From the NCBI GenBank assembly GCA_019187085.1, contig JABARS010000006.1, forward strand, positions 10,894 to 74,893: 64,000 bases of DNA, given 5' to 3'. The position numbers and the translations under genes are program-made. Position 1 is the stretch's first letter. The number at the start of each line of letters is the position of its first letter. The notes beneath the pieces are model-generated. The model ran no database searches, was not told the origin of the DNA, and saw nothing but the letters and a program-made list of their open reading frames with translations. Shown piece after piece: positions 52,796 to 62,745 of this stretch. The DNA comes from Pseudorhodoplanes sp. GTDB taxonomy: Bacteria > Pseudomonadota > Alphaproteobacteria > Rhizobiales > Xanthobacteraceae.

Positions 52796-54049
52796 CTAGG
52801 CTGCGCGCGCCGACGGCAGCGGCGCCGGCACGGCTGAACGCTTCATGGCCATGCCGCCCGCCACGCCCACGCCAAGGATATAGATCCAGGCATGGGTCGC
52901 ATCGAACAGGTGGGAATTCGCAAGCGAGCCGAGAAAATTCTGCGCCACCACCAGAAGCCCGACCCAGGCGGCAAAGCCCGCGCCGCGAAACAGCAGCGCG
53001 TGCGACAACCACATCGCATAGAGCAGCGCGACGCCGATGAGCCCGAGCTGGATGCCGACGGCGAATGTCTGGTTGTGCGGATTGCCGGTCACCAGCGCGT
53101 CGAGTCCGCTGTGACCCTGCGCCGTGCGCAGGAACATTTCGCGCGTCGAGCCGGTGCCATGCCCGACCAGCGCGGCACCCGACATGATGCGGATCGAGCG
53201 CTTCCAGAATTCGATCCGCTCGCCGGCCGAAGTGCGGCTGGGCTCGGAAAAATGCGTGCGCACCTCCTCGAAGAGGCCGCCCAGCCGGTATCGGACATTG
53301 TGCGACGAGGTCCAGATTGCCGCAGCCAGTACCAGCCCCGCCGCGCAGACCACGGCCGCACTTCGCCAACCGGCGTTCTTGAAGGCGAGCAACAGGAGCA
53401 GAAGGGGAATCGACAGCAAGGCGGTGCGGCTCGCCACCACGAAGAACAGGTTGGCGAGGAACAGGATCGCGAGCGCGAGGAACAGCGCGCCATAATGAAA
53501 ACGCCGCAGCCGAAAGGCGTCGATGCCAAGATACAGGAGGCCGAACGCGCAAAGGGTGAAGACGGCGCTCTGCGAAATATAATCCTTCACCAGCACGCCG
53601 TGGGTCTTGGGCATGCCCATGAACGACAGCTCCGGTATCATCACGACCAGCGCAGAACCGAGCAGCAGAACAACCCCCGAAAACAGAAATCCGGCGAACA
53701 CCCAATGCCCGCGCTCGGACCGCTGAAAATGGATGAACAGCAGCGGGATCAGCGCCAGTTTCAGAAAATCGCCGGTTGCGCGCCATTGCTCCTTGAACGG
53801 CACCGGCGACCACAGCATGGCGACCACGGCAAAGCCGAACAGCGCGACCGGCAACCACGCCGCCGGCTGTGCAAACGTGCGCCTGAGCGCTGAGGCGTCA
53901 ATCATCGGTATGATTGCGAGCAACCAGAGCACGGCGCAGATGCCGGTCGCCGAGATCGACCACGGCAACACGACCGCAGTGGCGACCGCCATCGCGTCGG
54001 CCAGTCTCTCGAGCTTTGCGCGCGCATCCGCTCTAGGCGCCCCGGTCAT
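52796..54049 (-). CDS. O-antigen ligase/polymerase family protein (WaaL-like)
   Basis: 417 residues, about twelve membrane helices. The long periplasmic loop between about 255 and 335 contains RTSAGERIEFWKRSIRIM, GHGTGSTREMF and TGNPHNQTFAVGIQLGLIGV; the NPHN with a catalytic His region is diagnostic of WaaL/PF04932 enzymes. It joins undecaprenyl-linked O-chain to lipid A-core on the periplasmic side. As the only Wzy_C protein in the window it could also be the polymerase. It overlaps the GT2 gene by 4 bp (GTGA/ATGA type) and precedes the GT9 gene by 1 bp. Confidence 0.87.
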   Translation of the reverse strand: MTGAPRADARAKLERLADAMAVATAVVLPWSISATGICAVLWLLAIIPMIDASALRRTFAQPAAWLPVALFGFAVVAMLWSPVPFKEQWRATGDFLKLALIPLLFIHFQRSERGHWVFAGFLFSGVVLLLGSALVVMIPELSFMGMPKTHGVLVKDYISQSAVFTLCAFGLLYLGIDAFRLRRFHYGALFLALAILFLANLFFVVASRTALLSIPLLLLLLAFKNAGWRSAAVVCAAGLVLAAAIWTSSHNVRYRLGGLFEEVRTHFSEPSRTSAGERIEFWKRSIRIMSGAALVGHGTGSTREMFLRTAQGHSGLDALVTGNPHNQTFAVGIQLGLIGVALLYAMWLSHALLFRGAGFAAWVGLLVVAQNFLGSLANSHLFDATHAWIYILGVGVAGGMAMKRSAVPAPLPSARAA

Positions 54050-54936
54050 GCCATGCCCCCGCTCGACCGCAATCCGACACCGGGCGAGGACCGTGCGCGG
54101 TCCCGCTGTCCCGTCTCGTCGTGCGTGACCACCGACAGGCCGGACAGTGCGCGGATTCTTTTTTCAGCCTGGGCCCTTTCAAGCTTTTCGTCGTTTGCCG
54201 CAAGCGCGCTGCGGCCGGCCGCGGGATGCCACAAATGCAGCACGCCGGTCGCAAAGGTGCCGTCCTTGCGCCGCACGCCGGCATGGATGAGGCGCACCAG
54301 CAGGTCGGAATCCTCCCGCCCCCAGCCATTATAGTCGGCGTCGAAACCGTCGACCGCATCGAGATCGGAACGCCAGACCGCGAGATTGCACGAGCGCGCG
54401 CCGCGCCATTCCTGCGCGCGCAATCTGCGCAACGGTCCGAGCGCCAGCGCGATCATCGGCGCCAGCCGGTTGATGTCGCCATGCGCGCGCCGCACGAGCC
54501 AGGTCCCGAAACCCCAGTGTTCTGGTTGCAGTCTTTCGCGCAGCACCCGCTCCGTCATCGCCTGCGACATCAGGATGCGGTTGCCGGTCACAAACCAGCC
54601 GCGCTCGGCGAGCACGCGATGGCGCGCGACGAAATCCGGGCGCGCGATGCAATCGCCATCCAGGAAAATGCAATAGCTCCCATTGCTCGCAATGATCGCA
54701 CGATTGCGGATTTCGCTGGCGCGAAAACCCTCGTGCGGCTGCCAGGCATGCGCCAGCGGGCGGCCGAGACGCGGCTTCCAGCTCTCGATCAGGTCGGCAG
54801 TGGCGGGCCCGGACCCGTCGTCGGCAACAATGACCTCGAAGTCGCGGTCGGTCTGCGTGGACAGCGAGCGCAGCACCGCATCGAGCGCATCCTCGCGCTC
54901 ATGCGTGGTCACGATCAGCGAGATCAGCTCAGCCAC
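54046..54936 (-). CDS. Glycosyltransferase family 2
   Basis: 296 residues with a GT-A fold: LISLIVTTHEREDALDAVLR (4-23), EVIVADDGSGPATADLI, YCIFLDGDCIARPDFVARH (the DGD metal motif, about 88-106) and GWGREDSDLLVRLIHAGVRR with the catalytic ED. The HEGFRASEIRNRA segment is typical of LPS core and capsule glycosyltransferases with the GT27-like C-terminal region. It overlaps the next GT2 gene by 8 bp and probably acts on the core oligosaccharide. Confidence 0.85.
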   Translation of the reverse strand: MAELISLIVTTHEREDALDAVLRSLSTQTDRDFEVIVADDGSGPATADLIESWKPRLGRPLAHAWQPHEGFRASEIRNRAIIASNGSYCIFLDGDCIARPDFVARHRVLAERGWFVTGNRILMSQAMTERVLRERLQPEHWGFGTWLVRRAHGDINRLAPMIALALGPLRRLRAQEWRGARSCNLAVWRSDLDAVDGFDADYNGWGREDSDLLVRLIHAGVRRKDGTFATGVLHLWHPAAGRSALAANDEKLERAQAEKRIRALSGLSVVTHDETGQRDRARSSPGVGLRSSGGMA

Positions 54937-55693
54937 GCCGGCGCCCCTTCAGCCAAGCTTTCATATAACGATAATAGGTGCCTTCGGCGTTGGCGACAGC
55001 CAGCAGGAAGCCTTCGCGGCCGTCGAGAAAACCCGCCCGCAGGATATAGGTGCGCACGAACGACCATAGCCCGCGCACAATCCCGGTCGAAAACGAGACC
55101 CGACGGCCGGACGCCTCCAGCATGTCGGCGCCCGCGGTCGAGTAGCGGTCCATGCGCGAGAGCGCGTCCTCCAGCCGCAAGACCGGATGATGGATGAGCG
55201 GTGATTTCAGGCGGGCAACCCTGCCCTCGCAAACGACGCGCTCATGCACGAGGTCGTCGGAAAAGCGCGCCTTGCCGCGCCGGAACACCCGCAGCACATA
55301 ATCGGGATACCAGCCGGAGTGGCGCATCGGCCGCCCGCAGAAGGTCGACAGCCGCGGCATTTCATAGCCATCGGCGCCGGCGCGGCCGATTGCCTGCATG
55401 ATCTCTTTGCCGAGGTTCTCGCTCACACGCTCGTCGGCATCGAGCGAAATGACCCACTCGCCCTGGGCGAGCGAGAGCGCAAAGTTCTTCTGCGCGCCGA
55501 AACCTTCAAACGGATGCGAGACCACTTTCGCGCCGTTGTCCTGCGCGATCGAGACCGTGCCGTCGCTGCTGCCGCTGTCGACGACAATGCGCTCGTCGCA
55601 GAAAGCAAGGCTCTTGAGACAGTCGGCGATATTGCGCGCCTCGTTCTTGGCAATGACGATGGCGGACAGCGTCAGCATTTCGTCCTCCATCAC
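54929..55693 (-). CDS. Glycosyltransferase family 2, KdtX/WaaE-like core transferase
   Basis: 254 residues (MMEDEM; the inner start MLTLSAIVIAKNEARNIADC at residue 6 is equally likely). Motifs: IVVDSGSSDGTVSIAQDNGA, AQGEWVISLDADERVSENLG (DAD metal motif), GWYPDYVLRVFRRGKARFSD and HERVVCEGRVARLKSPLIHH. This wording is that of the KdtX/WaaE family, which adds glucose to the LPS inner core heptose. It overlaps the FkbM gene by 4 bp and the next GT2 gene by 8 bp. Confidence 0.87.
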   Translation of the reverse strand: MMEDEMLTLSAIVIAKNEARNIADCLKSLAFCDERIVVDSGSSDGTVSIAQDNGAKVVSHPFEGFGAQKNFALSLAQGEWVISLDADERVSENLGKEIMQAIGRAGADGYEMPRLSTFCGRPMRHSGWYPDYVLRVFRRGKARFSDDLVHERVVCEGRVARLKSPLIHHPVLRLEDALSRMDRYSTAGADMLEASGRRVSFSTGIVRGLWSFVRTYILRAGFLDGREGFLLAVANAEGTYYRYMKAWLKGRRRG

Positions 55694-56412
55694 CCGGCGG
55701 CGCCGGCAAAGCGGATACGGTCACGCAGGCGCCGCTTGGCATCGCGCAGCACGCGAAACGGCAGCGCCAGATAATATTTGCGCAGGATCTGCCAGCGGCC
55801 GGTCCAGTCGAGCGCAGGCGCCTCCGCGCGCGGTACATACCAGCCATTGAGCCCAGTACGGCGGATCAGGCGATAGCCGGTCCGCGTCAGATAGGCGTGC
55901 TTGTCGAGGCTGGTGACATGATCTTCGAGCAGGATCAGGCGCGGACGCCAGTACGCAAAATCAAATCCGGCCAGCACCTCAAGTTCATGCCCTTCGACAT
56001 CGACCGAGAGCAGATCGAGGGGATGCGGCGCGCCGGCCTCGCGCAGAACCGCGTCGAGGGTGCGGACCGGCACGTCGATGGCCTTCTCCGGCCGCACGCC
56101 GGTGACGGCGAGACGCGGATCGAACGAGGAAAACGCGCCGGCCACATAGAGGCGCATCGTCGTGCCCGCACGTTCGGGCGACGAGCAGGCCACTTCGCAG
56201 ACTACAGCCTTGCGTTGTGCGCGCAGCTTGGCGGCAAGATCGGGTTGCGGCTCGATCAGCACGCCGGTCCAGCCCGCCTGTTCGAGATGGAAGGATTGCG
56301 ATTCCGTCTTCGGCTCGTTGGCGCCGACCTCGACGAAGAAACCCGGAGCCCCGCCGGCGAAGAATTGCCGGACCAAACCCTCTTCCTGTTCGGGCGGGAA
56401 GATCGCAGGCAT
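55690..56412 (-). CDS. FkbM-family methyltransferase
   Basis: ATG 56412 (MPAIFPPEQEEGLVRQFF), 2 bp after the hldE stop, gives 240 residues; a frame to 56850 runs inside hldE and is ignored. It has FFVEVGANEPKTESQSFHLE (about 25-44, motif I), LIEPQPDLAAKLRAQ, LDLLSVDVEGHELEVLAGFD (the family's late motif) and ILLEDHV. It O-methylates a sugar of the core or O-chain. Unlike the remnant at 20.0-20.7 kb it is intact. It lies between hldE and the KdtX-like gene. Confidence 0.85.
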   Translation of the reverse strand: MPAIFPPEQEEGLVRQFFAGGAPGFFVEVGANEPKTESQSFHLEQAGWTGVLIEPQPDLAAKLRAQRKAVVCEVACSSPERAGTTMRLYVAGAFSSFDPRLAVTGVRPEKAIDVPVRTLDAVLREAGAPHPLDLLSVDVEGHELEVLAGFDFAYWRPRLILLEDHVTSLDKHAYLTRTGYRLIRRTGLNGWYVPRAEAPALDWTGRWQILRKYYLALPFRVLRDAKRRLRDRIRFAGAAG

Positions 56413-56414
56413 CG

Positions 56415-57896
56415 TTAGCGCCTGGCTTTGGCGCGCGAACGCCGCACGATGTCGGTCGTGGAATGGCCGGCGACGAGATCGACCAGAATGACCTGCCCGC
56501 CATCGGCTTCGACGATATCGCGGCCGACCACATCCTTGCCGCGGTAATCGGCGCCCTTGACCAGCACCTGCGGCCGGATGCTGCGGATGAGCTGAAGCGG
56601 GGTATCTTCGGAAAAGATCGCCACCAGATCGACCGCTTCGAGCGCGGCCAGCACCTCCGCGCGCGCCTTCTCGTTCTGAAGCGGACGCTCGTCGCCCTTG
56701 TTGAGCCGCCGCACCGAGGCATCGCTGTTGAGGCCGACGATCAGGCGGTCGCAGGCCGCGCGCGCCTGCGCCAGCACCGCGATATGGCCCGGATGCAGCA
56801 GGTCGAAGACGCCGTTGGTGAAGCCGATGCGCAAGTCCCGGCGGCGCCATTCGGCGACACGGGCGGCAAGCGCCTTGCGGTCGCGCGCGATTTTCTCCTC
56901 CGAGGCGAGTGCGGCCGGCGGCAGGATGCGCTGGCGCAGTTCCGCGGCGGTGACAACGGCTGTGCCTTTCTTTTCGACGGCGACCGAGGCCGCCGCGTTG
57001 GCGGTGCGCATCGCCGTCTCAAAATCGGCGCCGAGCGCGAGCAGGACGGCGAGCACGGCGACCACCGTGTCGCCGGCGCCCGACACGTCGCGCACCTTCG
57101 CCGGATAAGCGGGGACATGAACGGGTTTGCGGCCTTTGATCTGCAACAGCATGCCGTTCTCGCTCAGCGTCACCAGCACGGCCTCGCTGCCGACCAGGCG
57201 CGCAAGCTTGGCGGCGGCGGCGGCGACCTCCTCCTGCGTACGTACTGGGTGATGCGCCGCCTCGCCCAGTTCCTTGCGGTTGGGCGTGACCAAGGTCGCG
57301 CCGCGATAGATCGAGTAGTCGTGCCCCTTGGGATCGACGATGACGGGAATGTTGCGCTTGCGCGCGCGTTCGATCACCGTGCGGATAACCTTCGGGGTGA
57401 GCACGCCCTTGGCATAATCCGACAGAATGACCGCCTGCACCTGCCCGAGCGCTTTCGACGCTTGCGCGATGATGGCCGCTTCCACGCCGGCGGCGACCGG
57501 CCGCGCCTCTTCCCAGTCGGCGCGCAAGAGATGGGTCGAGAAGTGTTCCGACACGAAGCGCAGCTTGCGCGTGGTCGGCCGCGCGGCGTCGGTGATCAGG
57601 CGCGGCTTTAGCAGCCGGCTCGATTGCGCGAACAATTTGCGGCAATGCCGGCCGGCCTCGTCACGGCCGATGGCGCCGACAAAGATGCAGCGCGCGCCCA
57701 GGCCGGCAATGTTGCGCGCGACATTGCCCGCCCCGCCGATCACGACGTCCTCCCGCTGCACCGCGATCACCGGCGCCGGCGCCTCGGGTGAAATGCGGGA
57801 AACCTCGCCATAGACGAAGTTGTCGAGCATCAGATCACCGACGCACAGAACGCCGAGCTTGCGGGCTTCTACGAGCTTTTTTTCGAGATCGAACAT
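56415..57896 (-). CDS. hldE: HldE, bifunctional heptose-7-P kinase / heptose-1-P adenylyltransferase
   Basis: I prefer ATG 57896 ([20 protein letters not shown]), giving 493 residues; ATG 57917 adds seven residues and overlaps hldD by 4 bp. The N-terminal PfkB kinase domain has [37 protein letters not shown] and [19 protein letters not shown]. The C-terminal nucleotidyltransferase domain has [20 protein letters not shown] with HxGH. It makes heptose-1,7-bisphosphate and, after GmhB, ADP-D-glycero-manno-heptose. Confidence 0.93.
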   Translation of the reverse strand: MFDLEKKLVEARKLGVLCVGDLMLDNFVYGEVSRISPEAPAPVIAVQREDVVIGGAGNVARNIAGLGARCIFVGAIGRDEAGRHCRKLFAQSSRLLKPRLITDAARPTTRKLRFVSEHFSTHLLRADWEEARPVAAGVEAAIIAQASKALGQVQAVILSDYAKGVLTPKVIRTVIERARKRNIPVIVDPKGHDYSIYRGATLVTPNRKELGEAAHHPVRTQEEVAAAAAKLARLVGSEAVLVTLSENGMLLQIKGRKPVHVPAYPAKVRDVSGAGDTVVAVLAVLLALGADFETAMRTANAAASVAVEKKGTAVVTAAELRQRILPPAALASEEKIARDRKALAARVAEWRRRDLRIGFTNGVFDLLHPGHIAVLAQARAACDRLIVGLNSDASVRRLNKGDERPLQNEKARAEVLAALEAVDLVAIFSEDTPLQLIRSIRPQVLVKGADYRGKDVVGRDIVEADGGQVILVDLVAGHSTTDIVRRSRAKARR

Positions 57897-57913
57897 CGGA
57901 TGTGAATCGCGGT

Positions 57914-58894
57914 TCACCGGTAGCGGTCCGCCCGGTCGAGATAGCCGCCGACATAGCGGCCGACTGCCTCTTCCAGCGGCGTGAAGCCGGCATTGTAGCC
58001 GGCGCGGCGCAGGTTGCTGACGTCGCTCTCGGTAAAATACTGGTACTGGCCGCGAATAGCGGGGGGCATGTCGATAAAGGCGATATTCGGCTCCCGCCCC
58101 ATGGCCGCGAACATCGCCACGATCATGTCGCGGAAGCTGCGTGCCTTGCCGGTGCCGACATTGAAAATGCCGTTGGCTGACGGTGTCGCCAGCAGCCAGC
58201 CGATCACCGCCGCGACGTCATCGACATAGATGAAATCGCGCCGCTGGTCGCCATCGGCAATGCCTTCGCGGTGCGATTTGAAAAGGCGCACCGGCTTGCC
58301 GGCTTTGGCCTCGTCGAAGACGCGGCAGAGCACGCTCGCCATGCTGCCCTTGTGATACTCGTTAGGCCCGAAAACATTGAAGAATTTGAGCCCCGCCCAG
58401 TGCGGCGGCAACGGCATTTTGCGCGCGGCGCGATCGGCGACGACTTGATCGAACAGGTGCTTGCTCCAGCCGTACAGATTCATCGGCCGCAGCGTGCGCA
58501 GCGCATCGGTCGTCCATTCGTCGCGGAAGCCGCCGGTGCCGTCGCCATAGGTCGCCGCGGACGAGGCGTAGATGAAGGGCGTGCGCGTCTGCGTGCACCA
58601 GTCGAGAAGCCGCAGCGAGAGCCGGAAATTGCTTTCGATCACCAGATCGCCGTCGGCCGCGGTCGTTTCCGAAATCGCGCCGAGATGGATCACGGCCTCG
58701 AGCTTGCGGCCTTCGAGCCACGCAGGCAGGTCCCCCGGCGGCACGATGTCGGCAAGCTGGCGCTTGCTCAAGTTCCGCCATTTGCCCTCGGTCCCGAGCA
58801 TGTCGTTGACCACGACATCGGCCCGCCCGGCCTCGTTGAGGGCCGCCACCACATTTGAACCGATGAACCCGGCTCCGCCGGTCACCAAGATCAT
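57914..58894 (-). CDS. hldD: HldD, ADP-L-glycero-D-manno-heptose 6-epimerase
   Basis: The ATG at 58894 ([20 protein letters not shown]) places the Rossmann loop at the N-terminus as in the family and gives 326 residues; the frame open to 59014 is an extension. Further marks are [45 protein letters not shown] and [14 protein letters not shown] with Y-x3-K. It epimerises C6 of ADP-heptose, the last precursor step for the inner core. It is coupled to hldE and divergent from waaF. Confidence 0.93.
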   Translation of the reverse strand: MILVTGGAGFIGSNVVAALNEAGRADVVVNDMLGTEGKWRNLSKRQLADIVPPGDLPAWLEGRKLEAVIHLGAISETTAADGDLVIESNFRLSLRLLDWCTQTRTPFIYASSAATYGDGTGGFRDEWTTDALRTLRPMNLYGWSKHLFDQVVADRAARKMPLPPHWAGLKFFNVFGPNEYHKGSMASVLCRVFDEAKAGKPVRLFKSHREGIADGDQRRDFIYVDDVAAVIGWLLATPSANGIFNVGTGKARSFRDMIVAMFAAMGREPNIAFIDMPPAIRGQYQYFTESDVSNLRRAGYNAGFTPLEEAVGRYVGGYLDRADRYR

Positions 58895-59209
58895 CGCGCC
58901 GTTCCCCGCCGCACCGGCTGTCCACAGGGCCTTCCTTTGCCTGACAAGCTCCGAGGGCGCAACGCCGCGGGGCCGTGAAAGGTAAATTCGGCCCGCCGGC
59001 GGCCCGCGGGGCATAGCACGCGTGAGCTGCTTGGGATCGCCGACCGACCCCGTGCCACCCGGCCGCCTGATGCACCTGCCCCGATCGCGGGGTGGCCTTA
59101 GGCACGCGATCCGTCCAAGCGACTCGACATTGCCGGTCCGGCGGGCTAACCGCTGCCGCGTTGGCCGATACCGTGAAGATATGAACTCATATTCATATCA
59201 ATTGTTGAA
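58895..59209. other. Divergent intergenic region, hldD / waaF
   Basis: 315 bp without a convincing gene; short frames here look like shadows. The hldD side is GC-rich. The waaF side turns AT-rich (about 59175-59209) and carries the palindrome at 59179-59198. No strong -35/-10 pair could be fixed by eye. It must hold promoters for both heptose gene groups. Confidence 0.6.
59179..59198. promoter_or_regulatory. Palindrome upstream of waaF
   Basis: ATATGAA-CTCATA-TTCATAT, a perfect 7-bp inverted repeat with 6-bp spacer, 12 bp before the waaF ATG. Its AT content contrasts with the surroundings. It could be an operator or part of the 5' leader. It is not the same layout as the GTTCAT-N3-ATGAAC sites. 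Confidence 0.35.
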
Positions 59210-60262
59210 ATGATACATAACCCGTCTCCAGAGGTCGACTCCGCAACCCGGCCCGACCCCATTCTGGTCGTGCCTTACATGTGGATCGGCGATTTCGTGC
59301 GCTGCCATTCCGTGGTGCAAGTGCTGAAATCCCGCTGGCCGAACCGCCCGGTCGACTTCCTGACCACGACGCTCTGCGCGCCGCTGCTCGATTACATGCC
59401 CGGCGTCCGCAAGGGTATCGTCTGGGACCTGCCCCGCCGGCGGCTGCCGCTGTCCCAATACCGCGCCTTGGCCGAACGCCTGCGCGCGGAGCATTATGGC
59501 AGTGCCCTGATCATGCTGCGGACCTGGAAATCGGTGCTGGCGCCGTTTCTTGCCGGCATCCCCGACCGGGTCGGCTTTTTCGGCGAAGGCCGCCTCCTCC
59601 TCCTTACCGACATCCGCTGGGGCGAACGCAATCTCGAACGCATGATCGACCGCTGCGGCGCGCTCGCTTTGCCGAAGGGTGCCCCCCTGCCCGCGGAATG
59701 GCCGCTACCGCAGGTAGCCGTCCCGGCCGCAGAAATCACCGCGTGGCTGGCGAAGCAGGGGCTGAAGAAAAGCGGACATCCGGTGGTCGCGCTGGCGCCC
59801 GGCGCGGTCGGTCCCGGCAAAGCCTGGCCGCCCGGGCATTATGCAACACTCGCGCGCGAGCTGGCCGCCAATGAGACCGAGGTGTGGATTCTCGGTGGTC
59901 CGAACGAGCGCCAGATTGCCGCCGACATCTGTGCGGCCGGCGGGCCGCGCGTGAAGGATCTGACCGGCAGCGATCTGCGCGATGCCATCGTCGCGCTGAA
60001 GATTGCCGACGCCGCCGTCACCAATGATTCCGGGCTGATGCACATCGCCGCCGCGCTCGGGACGCCGACGATTGCGATTTTCGGGCCGACCAGCCCGCGG
60101 CTATGGGCCCCGCTCAATCCGCTCGCTGCCATTCTTGAGCCGCCCGGAAACACCGGCGGCGGGATCAAGGGCCGGCGGACTGCCGACATCGCGCCACAAC
60201 GGGTTCTGGACGCCGTGCAGCGCGTGCTGGCCGCTCCCGATCGGCGCGGGCGTCTTGCATGA
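59210..60262 (+). CDS. waaF: LPS heptosyltransferase II (WaaF, GT9)
   Basis: 350 residues. GT9 motifs: [20 protein letters not shown] (18-37), [40 protein letters not shown] (the family PGAxxGxxKxWP motif), [13 protein letters not shown] and [27 protein letters not shown]. It adds the second L,D-heptose to the inner core. No good ribosome-binding site precedes ATG 59210. It overlaps gmhA by ATGA (60259-60262), forming a waaF-gmhA-gmhB heptose operon. Confidence 0.9.
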   Translation: MIHNPSPEVDSATRPDPILVVPYMWIGDFVRCHSVVQVLKSRWPNRPVDFLTTTLCAPLLDYMPGVRKGIVWDLPRRRLPLSQYRALAERLRAEHYGSALIMLRTWKSVLAPFLAGIPDRVGFFGEGRLLLLTDIRWGERNLERMIDRCGALALPKGAPLPAEWPLPQVAVPAAEITAWLAKQGLKKSGHPVVALAPGAVGPGKAWPPGHYATLARELAANETEVWILGGPNERQIAADICAAGGPRVKDLTGSDLRDAIVALKIADAAVTNDSGLMHIAAALGTPTIAIFGPTSPRLWAPLNPLAAILEPPGNTGGGIKGRRTADIAPQRVLDAVQRVLAAPDRRGRLA

Positions 60263-60921
60263 GCGGATCAGGACCGATACGAGGAACCACGGCAGCGGCA
60301 TTGGCCGCGGAGAAAACCGACATGGCCGATCCGCGCGAGGACGCGATCAGCGCGCATTTCCGCAAGTCCGTCGATGCGCTGCAGCTTGCGGCCGCCGACC
60401 GTGCGCTGGCCTTTGCCATTATGTCGATTGCCGGTGCGATCGGCAAAGCCTTCCGGAACGGGCGCAAGGTCCTGCTCGCCGGCAATGGCGGCAGCGCGGC
60501 CGACGCACAGCATATCGCCGCAGAATTTCTCTCTCGCTTTGCCTTCGACCGCAATCCTCTGCCGGCGATTGCGCTGACAACCGACACCTCGGTACTGACG
60601 GCGATCGGCAATGATTACGGCTACGACCAGGTATTCGAGCGGCAGGTGCGCGGGTTGGGAGTCAAAGGCGACGTGTTTATCGGAATCTCGACATCGGGAC
60701 GTTCGCCGAACGTGATCGCCGCCCTGAAAACCGCGCGCGATATTGGAGTCATCACAATCGGCATGACCGGAAGCGGCGAACGGCCGATGAACGTGCTTTG
60801 CGATCTCGTCCTCGCCGCACCCTCGACTGAAACCGCGCTGATCCAGCAGGTTCACATCACGGCCGCGCACGCCATTTGCGGGCTCGTCGAGCGCGACCTG
60901 TTTCGGGCGCCCGCCACGTGA
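60259..60921 (+). CDS. gmhA: GmhA, sedoheptulose-7-phosphate isomerase
   Basis: 220 residues from the ATG that overlaps waaF; a second ATG at 60322 ([13 protein letters not shown]) would give the more usual length of about 199. SIS-type sugar isomerase: [20 protein letters not shown] (about 73-92), [46 protein letters not shown] and [20 protein letters not shown] with the metal-binding Gln/His. It makes heptose-7-phosphate, the first step of ADP-heptose synthesis. Confidence 0.92.
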   Translation: MSGSGPIRGTTAAALAAEKTDMADPREDAISAHFRKSVDALQLAAADRALAFAIMSIAGAIGKAFRNGRKVLLAGNGGSAADAQHIAAEFLSRFAFDRNPLPAIALTTDTSVLTAIGNDYGYDQVFERQVRGLGVKGDVFIGISTSGRSPNVIAALKTARDIGVITIGMTGSGERPMNVLCDLVLAAPSTETALIQQVHITAAHAICGLVERDLFRAPAT

Positions 60922-61460
60922 TCCGCGGAGCGGCCGACCCGACGCGCGCGCGCCCTGCCGCTTTTCTCGATCGCGACGGGGTCCTCAACAGGGATACCGG
61001 CTACATCGGAACGCGCGAACGGTTCGAGTGGACGCCCGGCGCTGCCGCCGCCATCCGGCGCCTGAACACAGCGGGGTACCTCGTCTTCGTCATTTCAAAT
61101 CAGTCGGGCGTTGCGCGCGGATTCTTCACCGAACAGGACGTTGAGGACCTGCACGCCTGGATGCGCGACGAACTTGCCAGGCAAGGTGCGCGGATCGATG
61201 ATATTCGTTTTTGCCCCTTCCACCCGGATGCGCCGCTCGCGGCCTACCGGCAGGATTCCGACTGGCGCAAACCGAAGCCCGGCATGCTGCTCGACATCAT
61301 GCGGGTCTGGCCGGTCGATAAATCGCGGAGTTTCCTGGTCGGCGACAAGGAAACCGACCTGCGCGCCGCCGGGGCAGTCGGCATCGCCGGCTATCTTTTC
61401 GACGGCGGAAACCTGGCGGACGCGATCGCCGATTATTTGCGCCGGTCCACTTCTGCCTAG
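60918..61460 (+). CDS. gmhB: GmhB, D-glycero-beta-D-manno-heptose 1,7-bisphosphate 7-phosphatase
   Basis: Start GTG 60918 overlaps the gmhA stop (GTGA) and gives 180 residues; a frame from 60876 is an upstream extension. HAD phosphatase marks: [18 protein letters not shown] (catalytic DxD, about 14-31), [20 protein letters not shown], the zinc loop [15 protein letters not shown] (only one Cys is visible, so zinc binding may be partial) and [14 protein letters not shown] then [13 protein letters not shown]. It removes the 7-phosphate between the two HldE steps. Confidence 0.9.
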   Translation: MIRGAADPTRARPAAFLDRDGVLNRDTGYIGTRERFEWTPGAAAAIRRLNTAGYLVFVISNQSGVARGFFTEQDVEDLHAWMRDELARQGARIDDIRFCPFHPDAPLAAYRQDSDWRKPKPGMLLDIMRVWPVDKSRSFLVGDKETDLRAAGAVGIAGYLFDGGNLADAIADYLRRSTSA

Positions 61461-61495
61461 ATCATGATCCATTCTGATTGAATCGGATCATGATC
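61460..61495. terminator. Long inverted repeat between convergent gmhB and GT4 genes
   Basis: GATCATGATCC and GGATCATGATC form 11-bp arms around an inner ATTC-TGATT-GAAT hairpin, with one unpaired C. On the plus strand it is followed by a T-rich stretch (61498-61518), so it can terminate gmhB. Such GATCATGATCC palindromes are scattered repeats in Bradyrhizobium-like genomes, so it may be a dispersed element used as terminator. Confidence 0.6.
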
Positions 61496-61558
61496 AAGTT
61501 TCTTTGATTTTTCGTACGATCTTGCGCCGAACCGGTTCCCACTTCGACGGATCGCGCG

Positions 61559-62599
61559 CTACGGTCGCCCGAGAACGTCGTGATAGACGCCGACAATCAG
61601 GTCGGCTTCGGCATCGGCGCTGAACTCCGTCACCACACGCTCGCGTCCGCGTTCCCCCATGACGACAGCGCGAGCGGGCTCGCGCATCAGCGGTTCGAGT
61701 GCGCGCTCCAGCGCGTTGGCGTCTCCGGGCGGCACAAGCGTCCCCGTGATGCCATCGAGCACCGCAGTCTCCGCGGCGCCTGCCCGCGCCGCAACCACGG
61801 CTGCCCCCGCCGCCATCGCCTCCAGCAAGGTCAATCCGAACCCCTCGTTGCGCGACGTGAACGCATAGATGAGGACGCGCCGGTACCATTGCGGCACGTC
61901 GTCGATCGGCAGTTCGCCGAAAAAGCGGACCCTGTCGGACAGGCCGGCAGCACTCACGCGTTCCTTGAGCGCTTCCTCGAAACCGCGCTGATCGGGAGTC
62001 ACCGCCCCAATAATCACGGCGACGAAATCTGGATGGCGCGGCAGCAGCCGGCACATCGCCTCGACGAAAACGTCGGTGCCCTTCTGGGCGCGCACGCGAC
62101 CGAAGCAGCCGATCGCATAGCGGCCGGGCAGACCGGTGGCCTTCAGCTCCGCTTCGCGGTCGCCGGGCGGGCGATAGCGTCCGGTGTCGACGCCGTGCAG
62201 GATCACCGTCGCCGGAAAACGCAGATAGGATGCCGCCGCCTCGCTCGTCGCGATGATCGCGTTCATGCGCGCCATCAGAAATCGCGTGATCCATGTATGA
62301 TGACGTTGCGCGGCCGATGTGAAGACGAGCCGCAGCGGCCAGCCGAGCCATTTGAACGCCAGGCCGGCCATCATCTCGGTGTTGCGGCGGGCGTGCCAGA
62401 TCAGGGGCCGGCGCGGCCGGCGAAACCGCAAGGCAAGCAGGTCCCGCCCCGACAGCCTGCGGATGCCGGGCGGTGCATCGCTGCCGAACCAGCCGGCCGC
62501 GATACGGCCTGCGATGCGCGGCGCCACCGTCCGATTCGTCGCGGTGACGCCCGAATAACGCCAATGCAGGTTGGGAATGATGACTTCTATGTCTTGCAC
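61559..62599 (-). CDS. Glycosyltransferase family 4, LpcC-like core transferase
   Basis: 346 residues: VIIPNLHWRYSGVTATNRTV at the start (compare the APN-x-x-RxSGVTST opening of Rhizobium LpcC), IWHARRNTEMMAG, VILHGVDTGRYRP, YAIGCFGRVRAQKGTDVFVE (about 163-182) and TSRNEGFGLTLLEAMAAGAA with the E-x7-E motif. LpcC transfers mannose to Kdo of the inner core. It is convergent with gmhB and separated from galE by a divergent 146-bp region. A frame from 62564 in another register is a shadow. Confidence 0.83.
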   Translation of the reverse strand: MQDIEVIIPNLHWRYSGVTATNRTVAPRIAGRIAAGWFGSDAPPGIRRLSGRDLLALRFRRPRRPLIWHARRNTEMMAGLAFKWLGWPLRLVFTSAAQRHHTWITRFLMARMNAIIATSEAAASYLRFPATVILHGVDTGRYRPPGDREAELKATGLPGRYAIGCFGRVRAQKGTDVFVEAMCRLLPRHPDFVAVIIGAVTPDQRGFEEALKERVSAAGLSDRVRFFGELPIDDVPQWYRRVLIYAFTSRNEGFGLTLLEAMAAGAAVVAARAGAAETAVLDGITGTLVPPGDANALERALEPLMREPARAVVMGERGRERVVTEFSADAEADLIVGVYHDVLGRP

Positions 62600-62745
62600 G
62601 CGAGCCGCCTCGAACCGTCGAAAACCGCGATTTGCCGGGTCATCTATACGATGCGTTAACGATAGCGGTAACCCTCCCGCCGCCGAAACATAACCTTCAT
62701 ATTGCCGGGCTAACCAAGGTCCCGACTGGATCGGGACCGTCTCGC

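Noticed and set aside
51772..53040. Open frame of 422 codons on the plus strand
   Set aside because: Antisense to the GT9 and ligase genes; Arg/His/Gln-rich composition typical of a reverse-strand shadow.
56413..56850. N-terminal extension of the FkbM protein
   Set aside because: It runs inside hldE and is low-complexity Arg/Ala/Gly; ATG 56412 gives the normal family start.
59179..59198. Palindrome before waaF as another copy of the shared operator
   Set aside because: Arms are ATATGAA/TTCATAT in the opposite order and spacing; it does not fit the GTTCAY-N3-RYGAAC layout.
62652..62664. Second ops-like string (ATAGCGGTAACCC) upstream of galE
   Set aside because: Only the GCGGTA core agrees and the following bases differ; no sign of a long operon behind it.
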